This document shows, piece after piece, positions 43,826 through 53,184 of a DNA stretch of 64,000 nucleotides. The stretch spans positions 524,156-588,155 of the forward strand of contig RPGP01000001.1 in NCBI GenBank assembly GCA_004193555.1, read 5' to 3'. Position numbers and translations under genes: made by a program. Position 1 is the first letter of the stretch. Each line of letters opens with the position of its first letter. Under the pieces are notes generated by a model that had not been told where the DNA came from, did no database searches, and saw nothing but the letters and a program-made list of their open reading frames with translations. This DNA comes from Desulfobacteraceae bacterium Eth-SRB1. GTDB taxonomy: Bacteria > Desulfobacterota > Desulfobacteria > Desulfobacterales > ETH-SRB1.

Positions 43826-44695
43826 TTATTTCTTCAACATAGGAAAACCCATGGTTTTCCGTTGGTTCAGATATTCTTCCGCACAGGCCCTGGCAAGATT
43901 TCTTACCCGTGCAATATAGCCTGTTCTCTCTGTTACACTGATGGCGCCGCGCGCATCAAGAAGATTAAAAGCATGCGAACATTTCAGACAATATTCATAT
44001 GACGGAAGAACGAGTGATTTCTTAATGGTACGTATGGCTTCTGCTTCGTATCTTTCAAAAAGATCCTGCAGCATATCAATATCCGCTTTCTCAAAGTTAT
44101 ATGTTGATTGTTCTACTTCCTGCCGATGATATACATCTCCATAAGTTATATTGTCGTTCCACTTCAGATCAAACACATTGTCTACACCCTGAAGATACAT
44201 GCAGATACGTTCAAGGCCGTAAGTAATTTCAACCGATATGGGCGACAATTCAATACTGCCTGCTAATTGAAAATATGTAAATTGCGTGATTTCCATGCCA
44301 TCCAGCCAGACTTCCCATCCAAGACCTGATGCTCCAAGGGTTGGCGATTCCCAGTCGTCTTCAACAAACCTTATATCATGCTCAAGAGAGTCAATGCCGA
44401 GAACCTTTAAGCTCTGGAGGTATTTTTTTTGCACATCCACCGGAGACGGCTTGAGTATTACCTGAAACTGATAATAATGCTGCAATCGATTTGGATTTTC
44501 ACCATAACGGCCATCTGTAGGACGTCTGGAAGGCTGCACATAAGCCGCATTCCATGGTTCGGGCCCTAAAACCTTAAGAAGTGTGGCAGGGTGAAATGTT
44601 CCGGCGCCGACCTCAATATCATAAGATTGAACCAGCACACATCCTTTTTTAGACCAGAATTTTTGTAACGCTAATATTACTTCCTGAAAATTCAT
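43826..44695 (-). CDS. glyQ: Glycyl-tRNA synthetase alpha subunit
   Basis: The start at 44695 follows GAGGGA. This 289-residue protein has the class II core: [40 protein letters not shown], the [20 protein letters not shown] motif, and [20 protein letters not shown]. The enzyme is an alpha2-beta2 heterotetramer that needs GlyS for tRNA binding. glyS usually follows, but here rfaE2 lies tail-to-tail with glyQ. glyS must be elsewhere in the genome. Confidence 0.96.
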   Translation of the reverse strand: MNFQEVILALQKFWSKKGCVLVQSYDIEVGAGTFHPATLLKVLGPEPWNAAYVQPSRRPTDGRYGENPNRLQHYYQFQVILKPSPVDVQKKYLQSLKVLGIDSLEHDIRFVEDDWESPTLGASGLGWEVWLDGMEITQFTYFQLAGSIELSPISVEITYGLERICMYLQGVDNVFDLKWNDNITYGDVYHRQEVEQSTYNFEKADIDMLQDLFERYEAEAIRTIKKSLVLPSYEYCLKCSHAFNLLDARGAISVTERTGYIARVRNLARACAEEYLNQRKTMGFPMLKK

Positions 44696-45116
44696 CTCTT
44701 TTCCCTCTGTATTCGGCAACTTCTCAAAAAGTTCGATTTATAAGGTTAGTAGGCTATCTTTTTGATGTTGTCAATGTCAAAGCTATATCATCCCTGATTC
44801 CAAGTCGTGTGAACACAAAATTATTGTCAAAAATGAATCAAGACTTCAAACAAATGGAAAAAAGTAATAACTCAGACGTTACAAAAGAGCGGTCAGAGCC
44901 CGCAGACTGGTATATCCATCATTACATGACAACCTGTTTTTATTGACAAATCAATAAGATAATATTAAAAGATAATCTTTTATTATACCTTTTCACCAGG
45001 ATATTTTGAAGGATGATTCAATTTGCCGAAGTTTTTTTCAGATAAAGAAATTGTCGTATCGGGGTTGTGTCTTCATTCAAAACCTTTTTTCCTGGGGGAA
45101 TTTGGGAGGTGTAACT
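44696..45116. other. Divergent intergenic region between glyQ and the RNA ligase gene
   Basis: 421 bp, AT-rich. TTGACA at 44943-44948 may be the -35 of the ligase promoter, but no -10 at 16-18 bp is good. No T-box or other riboswitch is recognised. Confidence 0.45.
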
Positions 45117-46124
45117 ATGAAGTTTAGAAAATATTTCGATATTGAAAATAGTTATCGCAAAAAGTTTCTTGATATTCTTGCTGTGGAAAAATTAGACAAA
45201 GGCGAATTTGTTGTTCAGGAAAAGGCGCATGGCGCCAATCTTTCTTTCTGGTATGACGGGAAGGAACTGAAATCTGCCAAGAGGACCGGTTTTATAAAAG
45301 ATAACTTTTATGACTATATGCCGGTTGAAGTGAAAAACAGAGAAAGAGTTAAGAAGCTCTATGCAATTTTAAAGAAAGAAGGATGTGATTTTATAGAGTT
45401 GGCTGTATATGGTGAATTGATCGGCGGAACATATCCTCACAAGGATGTAGAAAAGGATGCTTCTGCCACAAGAATTCAGAAAGGTATTTTCTACACACCA
45501 TACAACGAGTTCTATGCTATTGATGCGGCGATAGACGGCAAATTGCTCGATGTTGATAAGTTCAACCAGGTCATGGAAAAGGCCGGTTTTTTGTATGCAA
45601 AAACCATTTTCAGAGGTACGTTTGAAGAATGCTTGAAATATTCAAACGGCTTTCCTTCTCAGATTTCCGTATGGCTGGGTCTTCCCGAACTACAAGACAA
45701 TATATGTGAAGGGGTTGTGATAAAACCGGTAATTCCCAAATTCCTTAGTGATAGAACAAGAGTAGTTCTTAAAAACAAAAATGAGAAATGGGCGGAAAAA
45801 GCAAAGGCAAGAGACATGCCCAGAAAGCCTCAAATAAAAATATCTGAAAAAGGTGGGGAACTATTTAACGAGATAGAGAGCCTTATCACAGAAAACCGGC
45901 TTCGCAACGTATTATCAAAAATCGGGCCGATTGGGCAAAAGGAATTCGGCAAACTCATACACCTTTTTTCAAAAGATATACTCGAAGACTTTTTCAAAGA
46001 CTACCTTAAGGAATATAATGGACTTGAAAAAAAAGAGCGGAAGCAATTGACACGTAAACTGAGCCAGCAATGTGCGGAGCTGATACGCCTTAATTTCATA
46101 AACATCATTGATGGAGAATTTTAG
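45117..46124 (+). CDS. T4 Rnl2-type RNA ligase
   Basis: The start at 45117 follows GGGAGGTG; the longer frame begins in non-coding sequence. This 335-residue protein shows all nucleotidyltransferase motifs of Rnl2: motif I VQEKAHGANLSFW with the adenylated lysine Lys36, III ELAVYGELIGG, IIIa EFYAIDAAIDG, IV CEGVVIKPV and V RVVLKNKNEKW. A helical C-terminal domain of about 90 residues follows, as in Rnl2, where it binds the nick. Rnl2 seals nicks in double-stranded RNA with ATP. It stands alone; no PNKP, Hen1, RtcB or archease is near, so its substrate is unknown. Confidence 0.9.
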   Translation: MKFRKYFDIENSYRKKFLDILAVEKLDKGEFVVQEKAHGANLSFWYDGKELKSAKRTGFIKDNFYDYMPVEVKNRERVKKLYAILKKEGCDFIELAVYGELIGGTYPHKDVEKDASATRIQKGIFYTPYNEFYAIDAAIDGKLLDVDKFNQVMEKAGFLYAKTIFRGTFEECLKYSNGFPSQISVWLGLPELQDNICEGVVIKPVIPKFLSDRTRVVLKNKNEKWAEKAKARDMPRKPQIKISEKGGELFNEIESLITENRLRNVLSKIGPIGQKEFGKLIHLFSKDILEDFFKDYLKEYNGLEKKERKQLTRKLSQQCAELIRLNFINIIDGEF

Positions 46125-46230
46125 GCCTTTAAGTGCCTGGAGTTTTGCTCCGTCCTGATGAGTTTAAAAAGAAATGACACCAATTCCCGCGTGGACAACA
46201 GCCTTGTTGAATGCATTGTAAGCAGTCTAT

Positions 46231-46884
46231 CTAAAGTATAGCTTCTTTAATGGCTTCAATTCCGATTCTATTGACAAATCTGGCCGTCCGTTCCCGTTTT
46301 TTAGCGTTGTTTTTATAATACTCTAATACCTTTTTAGTTAGATCAATTATTTCATTTTTTGACAGGTTTTCAGCCAGAATGTCTCCAATACGTGCGCGAT
46401 ATCCGGAATTTCCTCCTACTATTAATGTCCAGCCTTTTCTTTTGCCAAGGAGGCCGATATCACGGACAAAACTCTCTCCGCATGAGAAGTGACAGCCTGA
46501 TACTCCAATTTTGACTTTGGCAGGAAGATCGATTCCTGAAAAAAGCTTCTCAATTTCCATGCCTAATCCCAAAGAGTCCTGGACTCCAAATTTGCACACA
46601 GCCGTGCCTGGACACGCTTGAACATAATGCAGGCAAAGTTCACTGGCTTTGCCCATATCCATATTCAGGTCTTTCCAGATATTATCAAGATCATCTTTTT
46701 TTATTCCTACCAGGGCAAAACGCTGGCCGGAAGTGATTTTAATTATTGGTATCTCGTATTTTCTTGCGACTTTGGCGATATTTTCCAAATTTTCCGGGGT
46801 GACAAGACCCACCGGAGTCCTTGGAACTATGGCGTATGTTTCTTTATCACGTTGTAGTATGGCGCCTATTGGTTTGTCAGACAT
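46231..46884 (-). CDS. Small siroheme/4Fe-4S sulfite-reductase-like protein
   Basis: This 217-residue protein has a ferredoxin-like half-domain (about 1-75) and the siroheme-Fe4S cysteines C91-X5-C97 (ACPGTAVCKFG) and C131-X3-C135 (GCHFSCGE). It is one half of a normal sulfite reductase and matches the low-molecular-weight, assimilatory-type proteins of sulfate reducers and related anaerobes. Redox partners are not adjacent. It may act on sulfite or nitrite. Confidence 0.88.
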   Translation of the reverse strand: MSDKPIGAILQRDKETYAIVPRTPVGLVTPENLENIAKVARKYEIPIIKITSGQRFALVGIKKDDLDNIWKDLNMDMGKASELCLHYVQACPGTAVCKFGVQDSLGLGMEIEKLFSGIDLPAKVKIGVSGCHFSCGESFVRDIGLLGKRKGWTLIVGGNSGYRARIGDILAENLSKNEIIDLTKKVLEYYKNNAKKRERTARFVNRIGIEAIKEAIL

Positions 46885-47005
46885 AATAACCTCCTATAGT
46901 GCCTTTTACCGGATTTAAATGTGGCTTTCCTTTGCCTTTTTCAATGGTCATGTTGAGCTCTTCGAATGGAACCGGCGAAACATAAATCGTATTGGTTCCG
47001 CGGTT

Positions 47006-47118
47006 TTACTTTTCGCCACAGATATATCCGTTAATTTCTTTAGCAAGCTCATGGGCCTGTTTGAAAACTGATGAATTGGCTGCAAAAGCGTGAAAATGGT
47101 TCAAATCTTCCCAAATTT
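47006..47118 (-). pseudogene. Possible C-terminal gene remnant
   Basis: The minus strand reads WEDLNHFHAFAANSSVFKQA then HELAKEINGYICGEK before a stop, with protein-like composition, but the frame is closed upstream by the GHMP kinase end. It is not recognised. Confidence 0.25.
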
Positions 47119-48198
47119 TCAGCCAATAGGCCGGCTATTAACCATCAACCCTTGAGAATCTATTTTTACATCAAGCAGGCAAGCCCCTCTTCTTCTTGAA
47201 AGTATTTTTTCCCATATACCACTTAACCTGCGCATATTTTCAATTTCGCCGATTGCCCATATGCAGCCGCCCCCTCCGGCGCCCGTGAATCTAGCGCCGC
47301 AATTATTCTCAACTGCCGAATCGACAAGTTTTACACCCATATCATCGAGCACGTCAGGTGTCATCTTTCTCCTGATATCCATTTCAGCGTTCATGGCCGC
47401 AGAAGCATCTCTAAAGTTTTTTTCAGCCAGAGCATCAATAAACTTTTGAGTGCAGACAACTATTTCAGCCCAGAGTTCATAGGATTTTCCTGAAAGAAAC
47501 TGTTTAACCCACTTGCTGTTTATATTTTTCGATTCATGGGGAATGCCGCAATATGCTAAAGCGATATGCCGCTCCAGATCTTTATGGAAGGTTTTCTTTA
47601 CAACCACCTTTTTCCTGAATAAAGGCCCCTCAATATCCGACCGCCAGTACCATGCATTAACTCCTCCATAAGCGGCCGCAAGCTGATCCTGTAATCCACA
47701 TGGAACCCTTGCCACACTGCCTTCAAGAACATACGCTAAAATTGCGGCCTTTCTCCTGGAAAAATTTAAGGCTTCCGCATGTTTAACAAGCCCTGGCGCA
47801 ATATTAAGAAGAGCTCCGACAAGAGCTACCGCTGCCGCAGACGAGCCGCCTAAAGCGCTGCGGGGTGGAGACGACGAATCAATATCGATATAGACCCCTT
47901 CTGCCCCGAAATAGGCGGCAATCGCAAACATCAATCCAAGAGGATGATCAAATGGGGCTTTATTGAATGGATATTCAGCGCTTTCAAACCCTTTTGAAGA
48001 AACCTTTACCATGCCTTTATGGTATGAGGAAAGCCGTACCCGCGTCTTTAAGTCAATCGCTATATTAAATGTGCATGGAGAAAGATGTCTGAGCGGATAA
48101 TAAAAAGTGCTGATATCCAGCGTGCCTCCCATATCGATCCTGCATGGAGCCGATGCCTCGATATGCCGTCTTTTAAGAATACTTCTTATGCTCTGCAT
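47119..48198 (-). CDS. GHMP-family sugar kinase
   Basis: The start at 48198, 11 nt after recO, gives MQSIRSILKRRHIEASAPCR, then IDMGGTLDISTF. The GHMP phosphate-binding motif is SPPRSALGGSSAAAVALVGA, and the C-terminal motif 3 is GARFTGAGGGGCIWAIG. 359 residues fits galactokinase-like and heptose/fucose kinase members. The beginning resembles D-glycero-D-manno-heptose 7-phosphate kinase-like proteins, but the substrate cannot be fixed from sequence. Confidence 0.85.
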   Translation of the reverse strand: MQSIRSILKRRHIEASAPCRIDMGGTLDISTFYYPLRHLSPCTFNIAIDLKTRVRLSSYHKGMVKVSSKGFESAEYPFNKAPFDHPLGLMFAIAAYFGAEGVYIDIDSSSPPRSALGGSSAAAVALVGALLNIAPGLVKHAEALNFSRRKAAILAYVLEGSVARVPCGLQDQLAAAYGGVNAWYWRSDIEGPLFRKKVVVKKTFHKDLERHIALAYCGIPHESKNINSKWVKQFLSGKSYELWAEIVVCTQKFIDALAEKNFRDASAAMNAEMDIRRKMTPDVLDDMGVKLVDSAVENNCGARFTGAGGGGCIWAIGEIENMRRLSGIWEKILSRRRGACLLDVKIDSQGLMVNSRPIG

Positions 48199-48209
48199 AC
48201 CCTTAATCC

Positions 48210-48992
48210 TTATCCCTTCCTTATCTGCCGCAAAAATTTCAGGCTCTTTGGCTCCTTCCCTAAATGATAAGGCACAAAGGTCTCTAAGAATTCCAGACAC
48301 TCCTTTAATGCTTCAGGTGAAAATCTAACCCTTCCAGCCATGCTTAAATCTCCGCCTTCAATCCACAGAATCTGTTTAATCGTGCCTTTTGAAAGGCATA
48401 TCTGTCTTAAGGAACCGGATTTGCATTTTTCGCATACAAGCCCGCCCTTTATAATATCAAAGACGATTCTGTTTCCTTTCATCTTTTCTATTTCGACTTT
48501 ACATATACTGCATTTACGCAAATCAGGATAAAAGCCCGCCATTGAAATTAATTTTATCTGGAACAGTATGCTTAACACTTCTTCCGGCATACGTCCAAGA
48601 TCGAGTTCACATAAAACATATTGAAACAGGTGATAAAGTCTGATATTTTTTACGTGGTTTTCCATCCACTCGTTAATCAATTCAGCCCAGTAGCTCGCAT
48701 AAGCTGTCTTTGTAATATTCTCTCTTATCCTGTAAAAAGGCTGCCTTAATGAAGCTTCCTGCAAAACAGGAAGCCCTTTGCCACGACCAGCGCCAAGCAC
48801 TATATCCAGCGCATAAAAAAGTTCGAGAATACCTGAAAATCGTTTTATGCTTTTCCTGGCCGATTTGGCTATTACTGAAATCTTACCGCTATTTAAGGTA
48901 AAAAAAGTAATGATAAAATCATAGTCGCCAAAATCGATGCGGCGAAGCATGATAGCGGGCGTGGAAAAACTTGACATGTTTTCATATACCAA
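48210..48992 (-). CDS. recO: DNA repair protein RecO
   Basis: This 260-residue protein has an N-terminal OB fold (PAIMLRRIDFGDYDFIITFF) and the C-terminal helical domain with a four-cysteine zinc site (CSIC and CEKC). It loads RecA with RecR onto SSB-coated DNA in the RecFOR pathway. Its start overlaps the mgtE end by 11 nt. Confidence 0.93.
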   Translation of the reverse strand: MVYENMSSFSTPAIMLRRIDFGDYDFIITFFTLNSGKISVIAKSARKSIKRFSGILELFYALDIVLGAGRGKGLPVLQEASLRQPFYRIRENITKTAYASYWAELINEWMENHVKNIRLYHLFQYVLCELDLGRMPEEVLSILFQIKLISMAGFYPDLRKCSICKVEIEKMKGNRIVFDIIKGGLVCEKCKSGSLRQICLSKGTIKQILWIEGGDLSMAGRVRFSPEALKECLEFLETFVPYHLGKEPKSLKFLRQIRKG

Positions 48993-50334
48993 GGAAGGTT
49001 ACAGCTATATTAAAATACAAAAATACACTGACGATATCGATAGCTGTTGTAACAAAAGGACCTGTTGCAACAGCAGGATCCATATTTAATCTGGCAAACA
49101 ACATAGGCATCAGAGAGCCTGAAAGCGCTGCCAGAGACATTGAACAAACCACAGCAAGCGCTACTGATAAGGCAAGCGCCTCTCTGCTATATTGAAGTTG
49201 AGCGACAAGCGCAATAAAAAGCCCGTAAACTATACCTAACATGAAACCGATGGCAAGTTCCTTAAAAACAACAGACCATAAATCTCTTATGTTGAGACGA
49301 CCTGTTGCAAGACCACGCACCACAATAGTAGAAGACTGAATGCCGACATTGCCGCTCATCCCCATAATAACAGGTATAAATGCCGCAATATAGGCTACCT
49401 TGCTTAAACTCTCTTGAAAAGAGCTAATAATAAAAGACGCAATTATTCCACCAACACAACAGGCAAATAGCCAGGGCAGACGAATTCTTATACTTTTTAA
49501 AACAGACTTTGTTTCAACAAACTCCTCACCTACTCCTGCCATTTTCAATATATCTTCTGTTGCCTCTTCTCTGATGATATCAATAACATCATCAACTGTA
49601 ACGATACCTACAAGCTTGTTTGCTTCGTCCACAACAGGCACAGCCAGGATATCATAATGGGCGACAATCTTTGCCACCTCTTCCTGATCCATATCAGTTT
49701 TTACCATAAACATATCTGTTGTCATAAAATCTTTGAGCGGAGTATCCGACGGAACCACCACAAGCTGCCTTAAAGAACATACACCAACCAGCTTGCCGTA
49801 TTCATCCACAACATAAAGATAAAACGGCATCTCCACATCCATATGTTCTTTTTGCAGCGACCTGATTGCGTCAGCAGCGGTTGCATCCTCTCTCAAAGCA
49901 ATAAAATCAGGAACCATGATACCGCCAGCTGTATCATCATCGTAACGAAGTAGATCTTCGACCTCTTCAGACCCTTCCTTTTTCATTCTTTCAAGAATAG
50001 TGTCGGATTTTTCCTCCGGCAAACGTCCAATAAGATCTGCCACATCATCAGAGGGCATATGCTCTAAGATTTCAACAACCTCATCCACTTCCAGACCCTC
50101 AACAAAATCTGAAAAAGTATCTTCATCAAGCTCACTGAAAAGGGCTGCTTTTTGTTCTGCATTCTCCAGCAAGTCCAATAATTTATGCTGGTTTGCATGC
50201 GAAAGAGAACGAAACACCACAGCGAGATCCGCTGCATGTGTTTTATTTACAATCTTGACAAGATGGCTTGCAGCATCCCGCCTCAGCAATCTCTTTATGC
50301 TGTCAACAAGTATTTTATTCCGATCGTTTTGCAT
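48982..50334 (-). CDS. mgtE: Magnesium transporter MgtE
   Basis: This 450-residue protein has the layout N domain (about 1-130, FSELDEDTFSDFVEGLEVDE repeats), a CBS pair (about 135-255, VDEANKLVGIVTVDDVIDII), and five membrane helices (about 285-450) with PVIMGMSGNVGIQSSTIVVR as the pore motif. In homologues Mg2+ binding to the cytosolic domains closes the channel. It sits between rodZ and recO. Confidence 0.97.
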   Translation of the reverse strand: MQNDRNKILVDSIKRLLRRDAASHLVKIVNKTHAADLAVVFRSLSHANQHKLLDLLENAEQKAALFSELDEDTFSDFVEGLEVDEVVEILEHMPSDDVADLIGRLPEEKSDTILERMKKEGSEEVEDLLRYDDDTAGGIMVPDFIALREDATAADAIRSLQKEHMDVEMPFYLYVVDEYGKLVGVCSLRQLVVVPSDTPLKDFMTTDMFMVKTDMDQEEVAKIVAHYDILAVPVVDEANKLVGIVTVDDVIDIIREEATEDILKMAGVGEEFVETKSVLKSIRIRLPWLFACCVGGIIASFIISSFQESLSKVAYIAAFIPVIMGMSGNVGIQSSTIVVRGLATGRLNIRDLWSVVFKELAIGFMLGIVYGLFIALVAQLQYSREALALSVALAVVCSMSLAALSGSLMPMLFARLNMDPAVATGPFVTTAIDIVSVFLYFNIAVTFLGI

Positions 50335-50427
50335 ATTATTTTATCTTTACAATTTGCAACTATTCAGCCACAGATCTACGCTGGTTATCACCGATATTTT
50401 TTTGTAACAGTTCACGGTTTACAGTTA

Positions 50428-51186
50428 CTATGGGAGCTCGATATTAATAACCTGGCCTCTTTTACCGGGTACTTTTACAGGATTATCATTTAATGTCAAT
50501 TTTACACCCGCGGCATTGCCTATAAGAAGATTAAAACCGGAAGATGCTTCAAGTTCCAGGCTATCCCTCTGCTGCAAGCTGTATTCCGTTGGATTCCGAC
50601 TATCAATAATTACTTTCATCCATGTCTCTTCAACTGCAACAATCCTCAGAAATAATTTCTCCGGAATAACCACAGAATCCACACATGTTGAATCAGGCAC
50701 AGCATCGGTATCAGGAGGAGATTTTGTGTCAACCTCATGATTTGTTTTATCAACTGCATCCTCAACCCGCTGCTGATTCGCTTGAAAGTCAGCCTGTGGC
50801 CGGCCATGAATAGATGACAGTATAAACACAGACGCTGCAATAATACATAATAGCATCCCAAGAGACACAAACAGATGTGCCCAGGATTTAGTGCTTAATC
50901 TGATAAAATTAGCTTCAGACCTGGCGATTTTCCTGAAAGCATGGAGGCTGGGAACATAACGCCGAACAGCCTCTTCGTCATCAGCGCCGACAGCTCTTGC
51001 ATAAGCGCGTAAAAATCCCTTCATGAAAACTTCAGCAGGCAATTTATCGTGATCTTCCTTCTCGATAAGAAGAAGCTTGTCTATCCTGATCCGGGTTTCT
51101 CTTGAAACTTCTTCAAGGGTAATACCTTTTTCAATCCTTTTTGCCTTAAGGTAACGTCCAAAAGAAAGAAAACTTGTATCAATCAT
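50428..51186 (-). CDS. RodZ-like protein (HTH, membrane helix, DUF4115)
   Basis: This 252-residue protein has a cytoplasmic Cro/C1-type HTH (about 8-75: FGRYLKAKRIEKGITLEEVS), one membrane segment (about 112-131: LFVSLGMLLCIIAASVFIL), an acidic periplasmic linker, and a C-terminal DUF4115 beta domain (RIVAVEETWMKVIID). RodZ links the MreB cytoskeleton to cell-wall synthesis. The order is the same as RodZ, so the call is likely, though no mreB is near. Confidence 0.85.
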   Translation of the reverse strand: MIDTSFLSFGRYLKAKRIEKGITLEEVSRETRIRIDKLLLIEKEDHDKLPAEVFMKGFLRAYARAVGADDEEAVRRYVPSLHAFRKIARSEANFIRLSTKSWAHLFVSLGMLLCIIAASVFILSSIHGRPQADFQANQQRVEDAVDKTNHEVDTKSPPDTDAVPDSTCVDSVVIPEKLFLRIVAVEETWMKVIIDSRNPTEYSLQQRDSLELEASSGFNLLIGNAAGVKLTLNDNPVKVPGKRGQVINIELP

Positions 51187-51306
51187 TGCATTCCGTCAGC
51201 ATTAAAGGTTGCAAATAACAACTCATTATTTAAAAAGCCGAGTACTTTCACTCGAACCCATGACCCCTGGCCCCTTGACTCCTTGACTCCTTGACTCCTT
51301 GAATCC

Positions 51307-52308
51307 TTATTTGATAATCTTAATATACGATCGTTTATAAAGCTCATCAAGCCATGACCGATATTTCTCATCAACTATCTCATTGTAGAGTTTTTCTTCA
51401 ATTTCGGGTAACACCTCTTCGAGAGGTTTTTCCACAGCATCTACAATCTCAGAGATATAAAATATCTGAGATCCATAATCGGTATCTAAAACAGATGTGC
51501 ATTCACCCGCTTTTAATCCTTTTATCGCCTCTTGCAACTGCGGTGAAAGTTCATTAATGCCGAATATACCCAATTCGCCGCTTTTAGATGTTGCCGGGCA
51601 GTTTCTGACAACCGTTTCAAAAGGCTCTCCTGCCTTTAATCTTGCCAGAACAGCATTCATCTTCTTATAAATTGTTTTTTTTGCCACTTCATCAGCCAAA
51701 TTCGAAACATTCATAATTATATTCTTCAGGCGAAATTTTTTCTCTCCACAATATTCATTCCTGTGCTTTTCATAATAAGACTTAACATCCTCTTTGGTAA
51801 TAACGATCTTGGACTTAATTTCCCAATTAACCAGCTTAGCTCTGAGAATCTGCTCCTTAATCCCCTTGCGATACTCTTCCATGCCAAGCCCCTGTTTAGC
51901 CAATTCTTCACGAAGCTCCTCATCAGTATAACTGCTTGCTTCTTTAACACGCTCAATTGTATTGTCTGTCTCTTTCTCACTCACAGTAATATTAAACCGC
52001 TTGATTTCCTGATCCGCGAGTTTTCGATCAATAAGCTGGTCCAGAATATCGCTGCGAACCTTAAAGAGCATTTCGCGCTCCTTCTCAGGAGGGTATCCGA
52101 GCGCTTTAATCCTGTCAGCAAAGGGTTTTAACGTCTGATTCAGCTCGGAGAGTATAATTATATCATCGTTGACAACAGCTACAATCCGATCAACAATTTC
52201 TGCGCATTTTGCCTGATCAATAAATATAACACAAAATGTACAAACAAAAACCGCACACTTTACTAAGGCTAAATATTTTAATGTTCCTGCATTATGCTTA
52301 CAAATCAT
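51307..52308 (-). CDS. surA: Periplasmic chaperone/peptidyl-prolyl isomerase SurA-type
   Basis: The start at 52308 overlaps the upstream stop as ATGA. This 333-residue protein has a signal peptide (about 1-35), an N-terminal SurA domain (IVAVVNDDIIILSELNQTLK), and one parvulin domain (about 185-275: FRLKNIIMNVSN, then CPATSKSGELGIFGINELSP). It has one PPIase domain; E. coli SurA has two. It would fold outer-membrane proteins. Confidence 0.92.
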   Translation of the reverse strand: MICKHNAGTLKYLALVKCAVFVCTFCVIFIDQAKCAEIVDRIVAVVNDDIIILSELNQTLKPFADRIKALGYPPEKEREMLFKVRSDILDQLIDRKLADQEIKRFNITVSEKETDNTIERVKEASSYTDEELREELAKQGLGMEEYRKGIKEQILRAKLVNWEIKSKIVITKEDVKSYYEKHRNEYCGEKKFRLKNIIMNVSNLADEVAKKTIYKKMNAVLARLKAGEPFETVVRNCPATSKSGELGIFGINELSPQLQEAIKGLKAGECTSVLDTDYGSQIFYISEIVDAVEKPLEEVLPEIEEKLYNEIVDEKYRSWLDELYKRSYIKIIK

Positions 52309-53024
52309 TTTAATTTTAGTATCCTTCCCCATTGCTCCATGTTTATTTCAACCAGATATTTTTTCCGAAGTTTTTTTATCCATGGTTTATAGGCCTGTTC
52401 CGCCTTTTCCCTGCGCAACCGTTTTACAATTATTTTATATATGTCACTATTAATTTCATCAGATTCTTCATCTAAATCTGTTGTATTACCGGTAGGTAGA
52501 TAATGCTCCTTATGATACTTAATGATTTCTTCAGGAGTAATATCGATCTGTTCTTCAAGTTCTCTTGTTACTACTTTCTCCATAAGCAATCGGGATTTTA
52601 ATCCTTTTTCCCACGAACTGTAAGGAATGGCATACTCGAGCAAGGTCTGTTCAAAAACTGCTCCGTCATAGTCTGCTTTAATATCTGCAACGGCTTTTTC
52701 AACTTCCGTGTCAGAAATCCTGATATTAAGCTCTTCTGCCCTTTCCAAAAGAACCATCTCCTCAATCATCTGATTCAAAAGCCTCAACTGAATAGCTTTC
52801 AATGAATCATGATTCCGCAAACTATTATGAGGATATGCGGTTTTTACAATCTCAAGGGATCTGTTGAAATCGGTTACCGTTGCAATCCTGTCTCCAATCC
52901 GGATTAAGTATTTATCCCCAGTCCCTTTACATGAATCAACCTCCGAATCAGCGCACCCTGACAGGATATAAAGAATCAATAAGACTCCGAACATTGGAGA
53001 CAATTTATTTAAGTATCTTATCAT
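52305..53024 (-). CDS. SurA-N domain lipoprotein
   Basis: This 239-residue protein starts with a lipoprotein signal ending ILYILSGC (lipobox cysteine about 24). The body is the SurA_N fold (LRLLNQMIEEMVLLERAEEL, NIRISDTEVEKAVADIKADY) without a parvulin domain. It is coupled to surA by a 4-nt overlap; the pair is common next to mfd in deltaproteobacteria. It may be a membrane-anchored holdase. Confidence 0.88.
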   Translation of the reverse strand: MIRYLNKLSPMFGVLLILYILSGCADSEVDSCKGTGDKYLIRIGDRIATVTDFNRSLEIVKTAYPHNSLRNHDSLKAIQLRLLNQMIEEMVLLERAEELNIRISDTEVEKAVADIKADYDGAVFEQTLLEYAIPYSSWEKGLKSRLLMEKVVTRELEEQIDITPEEIIKYHKEHYLPTGNTTDLDEESDEINSDIYKIIVKRLRREKAEQAYKPWIKKLRKKYLVEINMEQWGRILKLK

Positions 53025-53184
53025 TGACCAATGTAAGGATTAAGGGTTAGAGATTTATTTCGCATAAAAATTATTAGTCCGTTCAGCATCAGGCTGACTT
53101 GTTCATATACGCTTTCAAGCAATTAGTAAATCCTTACTCATTAATACTGATGGCCTCGTAAAAAGTCGTCAATAACTTAATCCT

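Noticed and set aside
44700-45000. A T-box or glycine riboswitch before glyQ
   Set aside because: No T-box sequence, specifier stem or terminator/antiterminator pair could be found.
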